The notes beneath the pieces are model-generated. The model was not told where the DNA came from. It ran no database searches and worked only from the letters and a program-made list of their open reading frames with translations. 64,000 nucleotides of DNA, taken from positions 10,923,426 to 10,987,425 of the forward strand of contig JAJEKV010000036.1 in assembly GCA_021234155.1 (NCBI GenBank), written 5' to 3'. Shown one piece after another: positions 56,646 to 64,000 of the stretch. The DNA is from Isoetes taiwanensis (lineage: Eukaryota; Streptophyta; Lycopodiopsida; Isoetales; Isoetaceae). Positions within the stretch are counted from its first letter, which is position 1; every line of letters begins with the position of its first letter. The position numbers and the translations under genes are program-made.

Positions 56646-57491
56646 TTAGAGATGGTCAATGCTTAGAATCAGCCCAAAAGCCGAAAGAGGAAAACACGAT
56701 AACAGAGATATCACAACAAAAGCTTCGCCGAATACAGACTCAAGAAAAATCCAAATGAGAAGTGCATGAGGATAAACATAGCTAAAATATGAAGGACGAC
56801 GAAGGCCCTTGGGATAAACATAGCTAAAATATGAAGGAAGACGAAGGCAAGGGCAAGGGTACTCAGCAAAACAAAAACATCTTTTGTCTACTGAAGAAGC
56901 AGCAATGCAACAGGACCAGTCTGCCAGACAAAAAATATTATATTGGCAAAACTAGAGAGTACCACCACAGAAATGACAAAAACATTAAGGCCATGGATCT
57001 CCAATACATCCACTATTCAGTAAATCATTACAAATTAATCTAGGAGATAAGCAAGTAGTGCAACGTACCTGGTTGGAAGTCCAGTCCATTTTCTTGTACA
57101 TCGTACATAGATTGCATCTAAGATTGATTATGAGGCATCATAATAGAAGACAAGTACAACTCGATTGGACATTCTTATCATGTTACAACTAATTAGAATA
57201 GAGACATAGATATTTGCACAAAAGTATTCTTCGCACAAGCTTTGCCGCAACGTGCACCTTCTTGGAGTACATACGAATGTCTTTTTTAAATATCAACCAG
57301 TTAAATACCTGGAAATCATTAGAGCATGATATTTTTCCAGAACAACCAGTGTTGAAGCTGTGATGAGGCACTACAAGTTCTGGAAGTTCTCGAACACCAA
57401 GGTTTGAAGCATAAAGTCAATCTTAATGAAGAAAAAAAACTAGAAAACTTCGACCTACCGAGCTCATGCTTGATGGTAATGGCGAATCCAT
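56646..57491 (-). CDS. Candidate four-exon gene of unknown function (143 aa)
   Basis: Four minus-strand exons join in frame with GT..AG introns: 57455-57491, 57309-57379, 57069-57117 and 56646-56920. The product begins MDSPLPSSMSSVELVVPHHS, continues MQSMYDVQENGLDFQP, and ends with a Cys-rich then hydrophobic segment (DWSCCIAASSVDKRCFCFAE; LIWIFLESVFGEAFVV). That segment contains an internal repeat (PSYFSYVYP twice). The sequence upstream of the ATG looks like a pyrimidine-rich plant leader. The first donor (GTAG|GTCGAA) is weak and the last exon may be an intron-retention read, so only the first three exons are moderately supported. I recognise no family. Confidence 0.3.
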
Positions 57492-57707
57492 ATTTTCTAG
57501 CTCTCCATTGTGTCGAAACCTGGCGAAAATCCCTCAAACTGCTTTCTTAGGGTAGGCGAAGATCGGCTCCGGCAGGAAGAAGGGGAAAAAAAGTTGGGCG
57601 ACTTTTTTTCTTTTCCCTCTTTACAAACCCTACCTCACTTTCGTGCACCATTTTTTGAATTTTAAGAATATTCGCTTTTTGGCGAATATTCGCCACTATA
57701 CACAACA

Positions 57708-58438
57708 CTAGTTGATTTCAGACATCCATGCCTCAATTTGATGGTTGCCATCCCAGCAAAGAAACATTCTACCACGCAAATCTGACCAATCCTTGTTATT
57801 TACCAATGACTCTTCAAATGCCTTATTCACTTCTTGCCAATACGGGTCCCAACCATCAACGTCTTCATCAGTCACTGGAATAACATCACCTTTTGCTGTA
57901 GCCATAGATAAAATGAAGTTCCCCTTGGATTTCACATAGCCATCTTGTCTGAAGGTATCTCTTAGTATTTGCGCTCTTGAACCCACTTTGCGGACCTCCT
58001 CATTTATCCTAATCCGACATAATGGAATCATGGGTGGTTCTGTATCCCTCTTTAATGCTAGCGCATCCAAGGTTTTTGAAATCACTTCCACAGTAAAAAA
58101 CGCAGATAAGTCACCAAGAACACATCATCAGATCCTGAACTTTGCCCTCTTTTCTGTCCTTTTTCTTTTCTGTTTGCTTTAGTATTATCTGTAGCATTGT
58201 TATCTTTCTCATTCTCTCTCTTCTTCTTCCATAACAATTGTACTGTCATCCAACTGCATAGCAATACTTCCTGCCTCTTTGTCGTATCTGCATGCCCTTC
58301 TATTGTCTCTAGTGGATCTGCAATAGATTCAAATGACATTGCCAAACCTCGATGTGTCTGACGACCTCTTGGCTTTCTTTTAGGAGTGACGAGTCTAGTA
58401 GGCTGCAAATCTGGTTGACTGTTTCTTGTTTCTACCAT
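57708..58438 (-). pseudogene. ORF with ParB/sulfiredoxin-like DGNH motif, frameshifted
   Basis: A minus-strand start at 58438 (MVETRNSQPDLQPTRLVTPK) leads through a Lys/Arg/Asn-rich linker. After a one-base frame change near 58125 it continues VLGDLSAFFTVEVISKTLDA, then PLCRIRINEEVRKVGSRAQI, and ends FLCWDGNHQIEAWMSEI, stop at 57708. The combination 'I....I..NE..RKVG ... DG.YV' and a terminal 'WDGNHQ..AW' recalls the ParB/Srx-like fold, in which a 'DGNHR' box contacts nucleotide. That assignment is tentative. No neighbour suggests a pathway. It could be a transposon gene or a member of a plant family of unknown role. Confidence 0.4.
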
Positions 58439-58582
58439 AACAGAGGCCACACTGCAAGAAATACAACATAAGATAAGAAAACACAATTCATTTGATTAGT
58501 GACAAGGGACAAAATTTCTGTTTAACATTCTGTGTTCTAGATTAGAATAGGACAAAATTTATTTAAAATGTTATGAAATCTA

Positions 58583-59126
58583 TCGCAACGGTGCCGTCCC
58601 CTTGGAATGAAATACATATCAGATCTTCCACTGAGACCAAAAATAAGGCAACGGTGCCGTCCTCTATTAATGTCAGCATATTTGAACAGTATTTGAACAG
58701 TCAATGACCTATGCCAGAAGCTCCATGACCAATGCCAGAAGCTCCGAAAATGAACATTCAATGTGTTCTGGATTCAGTCTAATGTTCTGCAACAGTGTCG
58801 TCCCCTTGCATTGGCTGGCATTATCGTGATTTGAAATGTGATAAAGTCTAGAATCAAATGTGCTAGAATAAGACAATCTGTTCTAGAAGAAGACAAAAGT
58901 TAAGCAACGGCTGTCATTTCCGGATTTCAAATCAGATAAATTATAAGGCAACGGTGTCGTCCCCTTGCATTGGCTGGCATTTCAGTGATTTGAAATGTGA
59001 TAAAATCTATAATCAAATGTGCTAGAATAAGACAATATGTTCTAGAAGAAGACAAAACTAAAGCAACGGCTGTCATTTCCGGATTTAAAATCTGATAAAA
59101 TATATGGCAATGATGTCGTCCCCTTG
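58583..59126. repeat. 159-bp tandem repeat with a recurring GGCAACGG core
   Basis: Two long units (58789-58947 and 58948-59106) are about 93% identical by eye, and a third begins at 59104. A core close to 'gcaacggtgtcgtccccttg' appears five times (near 58584, 58649, 58789, 58948 and 59105). A second element, 'agcaacggctgtcatttccg', recurs within each unit. No coding function is seen. Confidence 0.85.
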
Positions 59127-59905
59127 GAATCAATCACATTTTAAGTCTTCCAGCAGGGCCTGATCAGCCTGGGTGGCCGTAGGAACTGGAGTTGCACTGC
59201 ATACTTATGGATACCTCATGGATATTTCATGTTTGTCATGGTTTTATGGTTATCTCATGATTATTGCAGGGTTATGGTATATGCATTTAAAACGTAACTG
59301 TATTGTTTGATGATGTTCGGATATTTCTCATAATGTGGTTTCTTATTATCATTGTCATATTATGTGCTAATATTGCATTGTTGGGTAGCATAGAGGGATT
59401 CTCATGTGAGGTATCTAAGCCTAAGAGTGATTTTGGTGATTGTTATACCACATATATGTCTTGTTGATTAAGCCAGCATTATGTAAATGCCTCAAACCCC
59501 CACTTATCTTTATGACTAACCCCACATGTGTTCATGGTGTAAGCATATTGATAGAAGGCTTGAAGAATCATTGTGCAGCTGAGAGCCGAACGAAGTTGAA
59601 GTTCTAAGACCCGTGTGTGGTGCTAGCAAGGCCTCATAGTTACTTTATTAAGCTTGGCACAGTGGAATCTTGTGTGGGAAGTGTTTCATTGCATGTATAA
59701 CATGAAATTAGACTCTTTGAGAGTTGTGATCATAGGTATTTATGCGATTCAGTAGAGATTAAAGATTCAATTCTTTACCTTGAGTTTGTATTAAGAATGC
59801 TTTTGCATTGCATATCTCAAATCATGCATACAAACTTGTCCGTGTTATGCAAGTCTTATTGGGATCTCGGGTTACCCGGAGGGTTAACTTGACAGGCCCG
59901 TTACA
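59127..59905. other. Spacer, possibly an LTR remnant
   Basis: No gene is seen. The segment starts near 'tgatcagcctgggtggccgt' and ends 'acccggagggttaacttgacaggcccgttaca', directly joined to the repeat at 59906. The TG...CA ends and composition recall a plant LTR. Without a second copy or a target duplication this is weak. Confidence 0.3.
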
Positions 59906-60329
59906 TAATACATCTGATGTTACAAGACTTTACTTCCACATCAATGAAGTAAAGGATTAATAAACCCAAATGACTATTACATCTCCAGGATATTTAATGT
60001 AAACTATCAACTAATTAAACATTACTTGAGGTGGGGATTATGAAATTACATCTTACATCTTCTAGCCAGATGCACTTCTTCACATATTTACCAATAGTGA
60101 ATCTGTAGCTGAAAGACATGATGTAATATGGGTGCTTGCATAGTGATGTAAGTACTATAGATCTATCGAGCCCTTCATCATAGTTTGTGCAGCATTGTTC
60201 ACATGAATTCTCTCCATCCCTAACTTCTACTGGAGCTGCCCTTCAATCTGCATAAACATAAGCAGCTCCCTCACATTCTTTTCATATGGCATCTCCATCT
60301 GCCCTCCTGATAAAGCCCCTATTTCTAGA
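59906..60329. repeat. Dispersed repeat, copy 2 (pairs with 14985-15395)
   Basis: Same orientation as copy 1, with small indels. It starts 'taatacatctgatgttacaa' and ends 'ctgataaagcccctatttct'. It includes the end of the coiled-coil relic's coding strand, so it is a truncated relative of the element at 15-16 kb. Confidence 0.8.
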
Positions 60330-60783
60330 TATCATTCTCGCACTTGCAGAAATTGCTGGTTGTAGACTGAACGAGATTGGTGTTGTTCGTACAAGTCTAC
60401 AAGATACACTAATGATTGTGCACAGAGTTGCTACTGCCAAACCAGATAAGTATATGAAGGAATTATCTCCCAGTGAGTTAAAAGCACAGAGGACAAGGGA
60501 AATGATTGGGTCAAACGAGCCTTGGTATTGGTATCCTCTCACAAGATTGGACTATGCAAAGATATTATATAATGTAAGTTTAATATTGTTTCTGATGTTA
60601 TATTACTTTTGGTGTTTAAGATTCAATAAACTAATTACTAAGAATCCACGATGCAGGCTTCAATGGTTAAGGACATTGAGGATTACATAAAATCAAATCA
60701 TGAAAACATTTCAGAAGTTGATATCTTGAAGGCAAATGCTAAAAGGGAAGTGAGAAATTCGCAAAACTCTAAACAGGGGTGCT
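60325..60783 (+). pseudogene. Fragment of an unrecognised spliced protein gene
   Basis: From about 60328 the plus strand reads DIILALAEIAGCRLNEIGVV, then TAKPDKYMKELSPSELKAQR and WYWYPLTRLDYAKILYN. A good donor (AAT|GTAAGTTT at 60571) and an acceptor (GATGCAG near 60657) join it to ASMVKDIEDYIKSNHENISE and KANAKREVRNSQNSKQGC, stop. The composition and splice sites look genuine. The 5' side is cut by the repeat ending at 60329, so only two internal or terminal exons remain. The family is unknown to me. Confidence 0.4.
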
Positions 60784-61307
60784 GACGTGGAGGATGTGAC
60801 ACATGTCCGGTAATCATAGGGTATACGTGGCTTACGTTTTGAAGTCCCTAGAAATGGTGCCCGATAAATGCAGAAATAAAAATGCTTCGTGGGTCTAACA
60901 TAACATTGACCAATATTTACGACCCATCAGCAACAGAATTGTAAAAGAAAAAGAAGAAGCAGGATTGAGTGTCGCGTTGATAGCATCACGTAAAAATTGG
61001 GTGGGGCATTTTCTGCCCCATCCGCCAATCTCTATGTGCCACGTGGAAGACATTCTTTCCAGGAATTTCTCATTCTGAAGAGCTTATTCAAAGAATGTTA
61101 GATTCTACAGTTCTTTAACTTCAAATTTCAGTTTGTATCTGCATTCTTGTTCATTTCCATAGTGAGAAAACATGCATTACTCTATTCACAGAAAACATTA
61201 CAAAAGTTTTACAAGAGTTTGATTCAAAAAAATCTGATATCACTTCAAAGATCTGATACAAAATCCAGAACATCTGCACTGAGGTGAATGACTACATGCA
61301 AACATTG
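60784..61307. other. Spacer without recognised genes
   Basis: No gene, RNA or transposon end is recognised. Confidence 0.45.
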
Positions 61308-61452
61308 GTAAACCGAAGCTAACTCTGTAAACCGAAGCAACAGAGGTAAATGAACAATAAACCGAGGCTAACTCTGTAAATCGAAGCAGCAGAGGTAAAC
61401 CGAAGCTGCAAACTCTGTAAACCGAAGCAGCAGAGGTAGAAGCTGCAAGAAA
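61308..61452. repeat. Minisatellite-like cluster of 'ctctgtaaaccgaagc' units
   Basis: Irregular repeats of 'aaccgaagc' and 'ctctgtaaa-c/t-cgaagc', with 'agcagaggtaaa' between them; the units are about 30-45 bp. The ORF on the opposite strand (61319-61558) is a by-product. Confidence 0.75.
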
Positions 61453-61807
61453 CCAGAGCTTGACGTAAATGAAAAGAGGGCATCAAATAGCTTGAGAAGT
61501 CCAGTGCCAAGAAACCACCGATACTGATGCATGCCTTATACAACTGCAGAACATACAAGAAATCAGAAAAACATGCATCTGCAAGTAAAATGATCGCGAA
61601 AAACTACCGAAAAATTGCAATAAGAGGCGCTCCACTTGAAAAAACTACAAGAATCTCCGGAAGAACACAAGGAACTAAAAATCCTCCAAAAACTTCAAAA
61701 GACTCTGGCCGCTCGCCAAGGATGCATGGAAGCATGGTGGTGATGGTGATAAGCCTATATAATAATATAAAGCTTCATTTTTTTTTTCTTTTGCTTGTCG
61801 ATGCAGG

Positions 61808-62633
61808 AATAGGGGATCATTTTCTGGCTAGGGATATTGGAGTAGAAAACACTGCGCGAGCAAGATAAAGGGCGGTGGCAAAGGCGGCCAGAGTTAGGGC
61901 AGATAAGTCCGCATTTTACGTGTGTTCATTCGGAGGGCATCAAGACACACCGTATGCACATTCACTAAAACAGTTCTCTGAGAGACAATAAAGATACTGG
62001 GGAACCATAGATTTCATATTTGGAAACTTCTGCGGCAATCTTCCAAAGATCGTGATATAAGAGTAATACCCGGCGGATCGACTCGAACGCGAGCACGTTG
62101 ACCGCTTCGGGGCGTTACGATTCCAACCAGGCGGCCGGCTTGGTGTTCCGGGGGTGCAGCGCGTTTACAGACGGGAGTTTTTGGAAGGGCACGGCGGATC
62201 CGGCCGAACCACGTGGTGTTCTTGGGCGGCCACAGAAACCCCTTTGCTAGGGTTGTGTTTGCCGATACTTATATGGCCCAAATTGTGGATAAAAGAGGAT
62301 GGTCAAGTTGGGACCCCTCCGAGAACGATACTAATGTTTTTTTTTTTTGCGAGTATAATAGCTATGGGCTCTGGCGGCGGCTTCGGGATAATCTTACCAC
62401 GGATTGAGGGATCTGGGGGTGTGATCCCCGAGGGCGTCCCCGTCCCTCCGGGATCACACCTCCGGATCCCTCAATCCAGGTAAGATTATCCCGAAGCCTA
62501 ACATGGCGCCCCCAAATTAAGGATCGGATTTCTTGGTCCGCTCAAATCAATTATACCCGTGTTGTTTGCTTTCTCGTTCCCAATTTCATTGATGGGTGCC
62601 GTGGCTCATGGTGGTTTGCTTGCCCTTTTAGAA
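61808..62633 (+). pseudogene. Truncated pectinesterase pseudogene (exon 3 copy)
   Basis: It begins after the same intron 2 acceptor (cgatgcag) as the intact gene. The translation keeps recognisable blocks (HFLARDIGVENTA, IWPKLWIKEDGQV in a shifted frame) but is broken by many one- and two-base indels and by a hairpin insertion at 62379-62498. Exons 1 and 2 are missing, so there is no signal peptide, pro-domain or start. No function is expected. Most changes lie on CAG/CTG triplets (see findings), so some of the damage may be a consensus artefact; the 5' truncation is real. Confidence 0.85.
62379..62498. mobile_element. 120-bp hairpin mini-element inserted in the pseudogene
   Basis: The insertion is an almost perfect palindrome. 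Arms start GGCTTCGGGATAATCTTACC and end in the reverse complement, with about 55 paired bases and a short loop near 62440. It is absent from the intact copy (insertion point near 51985). GC-rich, no coding capacity. This suits a foldback mini-transposon. Confidence 0.75.
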
Positions 62634-64000
62634 GACTCCGGTGATTAAATGAACCAATATATCTCCTTATAACTTTCGGTTTGGATATTCACAAAATCGT
62701 TGTTACATAAGGACCGGAAAATCAATACCCATTACTCTCTTAGTTTCTATAGACAAAATGAAACTTGCGTTTGGTATAGATATAAGAATCACTTGCTTCA
62801 TGCATGAATGCTCACGCAATTCTCTATCTTCACCGTTGCATGTTATATTATGAAGAGATTAGCTCTCATCTTCTTATCTGAATCCGAACTTGAATCTACG
62901 AGTAGACCAAATGCGTGTACTGAAGTTAGCTGCACATTACATATGCCATAGAAAAGACCAATGCCCGGATGGAAATTTGGCGTTGAAAATCAGTAGGCTA
63001 ACCTTCGAATAAAGTTAATTGAAGGCAATAGAAGCCTTTCGAAGCACAAGGATATGCTAAACCAAGTATTTAGTACAAGTATTCGATACTAGCAATATTC
63101 CGTGTTCCATAGAAAACCAGTAATAATCTCCAATGGCAATCTTTGCAAAAACATAAGGCAATTGTCCATGGAAAAGAAACCTAGCTATACAAACGTATGT
63201 GTGAGCCTAAAATTGCACTATATGGGAGCAAGGAAATGGGGATCCTATTTACAACAAAAGAGCCTTGCGACTGATGGCAGTTGGAAGCAGGTTTTCTATC
63301 TGTCGACAAAACATGAGAACCATTTAGTTACTCCCATACTATAGTAATTGGGGTTCCATTGTCGACAATTGGGGAGGAAGTGACTGGTTGCATAAAAAGA
63401 GATAAAGGTAGAGAGAGCACTATTTTTATGTAATTAGCACTAGTGACCATTTTGATGATGGTCACTTCATCTTTTGGTGAGATTTAAGGCAAGTAGTGGA
63501 GGGGCTCAAATAGTGTCCTTTGTACGTTTATGTAAGGAAATGCATGAGCTCATTGTTTCGCAACAAATAGTTGGCTCGTCACTGGTAGGTTTTTCACATG
63601 AGGATCCAAAAGAGCAGCAACCAAGGAGGTGGGGGTGACCAGCTGTGCAGCACTGATGATTTACCCTCCAGCTGCAACAGTTTCGCTGATGGGTCCTACT
63701 CAGTCTGTCGCGCTCTATTGGAGCATGTTTTTTTATGATGTGCATGTGAATCCCGCACAACGTGACTCACCAGTTTGTTTTTCCATGAAAAAATTTGCTT
63801 ATGTCCGTTTTCTATTAACATAAACCACGGGTACCCTATGATTTCCGTTTTTTTCGCTGTATTATTATTTCTTGGTAATAAAAGCTAAAAAACTCACAAG
63901 TTTATTCTGTTCATTGCAGCAACTAGTGTTGTCTCGTTCGGCTCGTTGATATTTATAAAATCAGCACGAACACAAATATGTTTGGATTTGACATGTTTGT

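Larger units (their letters stand above)
61720..64000. repeat. Segmental duplication, copy B (pairs with 51337-53443)
   Basis: The copy begins at 'ggatgcatgg' and runs to the window end without its boundary being reached. It differs from copy A by a 120-bp hairpin insertion, a 26-bp insertion near 62909 and dense changes between about 61.84 and 62.73 kb. From 62.76 kb on it is nearly identical. Confidence 0.95.

Noticed and set aside
57368-57382. 'cactacaag' as a possible CACTA transposon end
   Set aside because: The sequence diverges after nine bases, lacks subterminal motifs, and lies across a putative exon border.
59157-59905. Solo LTR
   Set aside because: TG...CA ends and composition are suggestive, but there is no second copy, primer-binding site or target duplication.
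1-64000. rRNA, tRNA or CRISPR arrays
   Set aside because: No rRNA blocks, no credible tRNA cloverleaf, and no regularly spaced short repeats; the tandem repeats found are adjacent duplications.

Overview
This window is nuclear DNA from a land plant. The evidence is a spliced plant-type pectinesterase with an inhibitor pro-domain, a nuclear-encoded mitochondrial complex I subunit, GT..AG introns in AT-rich spacers, and a dense load of plant-type LINE and DNA transposons. The repeat-rich layout would suit a fern or another large-genome seed-free plant, but that is an inference. I see no rRNA, tRNA, CRISPR or bacterial-type operon.

Layout. 0-6.4 kb: two small unrecognised minus-strand ORFs, then two LINE scraps (4.3-4.7 kb and 4.8-5.2 kb). 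6.47-8.1 kb: the minus-strand gene for the 51-kDa subunit of mitochondrial complex I (NDUFV1), with one uninterrupted coding exon and a probable 5'UTR intron. 8.6-14 kb: non-coding DNA with a foldback element, short tandem duplications and a palindromic mini-element. 15-16.3 kb: a decayed coiled-coil protein gene. 16.4-22.3 kb: a decayed, GC-rich LINE on the minus strand. 22.7-27.75 kb: a LINE scrap, then a well-preserved plus-strand L1-like element. 28.5-28.73 kb: one end of a CACTA transposon.

31.56-42.36 kb: an internally deleted LINE copy interrupted by a complete 9.7-kb DNA transposon (32528-42235). The transposon has 21-bp perfect terminal inverted repeats and a 4-bp AGTG target duplication. 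Another LINE copy at 44.6 kb shows the uninterrupted sequence. It carries a spliced, partly frameshifted DDE-like transposase on the plus strand. On the minus strand it carries an FCP1/NIF-like phosphatase homologue, a Ulp1-like protease homologue whose catalytic DCG motif reads SYG, and a coiled-coil protein homologous to the relic at 15-16 kb. I regard this as the most interesting system in the window.

44.56-48.29 kb: a 5'-truncated LINE on the minus strand with a 17-bp target duplication. 50.2-52.1 kb: a complete three-exon pectin methylesterase gene. Its 3' half and downstream flank (51337-53443) are duplicated at 61720-64000, where the gene copy is a pseudogene carrying a 120-bp hairpin insertion. 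56.6-57.5 kb: a candidate four-exon gene of unknown function. 57.7-58.4 kb: a frameshifted ORF with a ParB-like DGNH motif. 58.6-59.1 kb: a 159-bp tandem repeat. 59.9-60.3 kb: a second copy of the repeat at 15 kb.

One cross-cutting pattern stands out. In the pectinesterase pseudogene, differences from the intact copy fall overwhelmingly on CAG/CTG trinucleotides, often turning them into CGG/CCG with a one-base indel. The same pattern separates the LINE at 44.6 kb from the LINE copy at 32.4 kb, and appears to have damaged the reverse-transcriptase motif of two LINEs. This is either a consensus error at methylated CHG sites or a CHG-directed mutation process. It means that some of the pseudogenes here may be artefacts.
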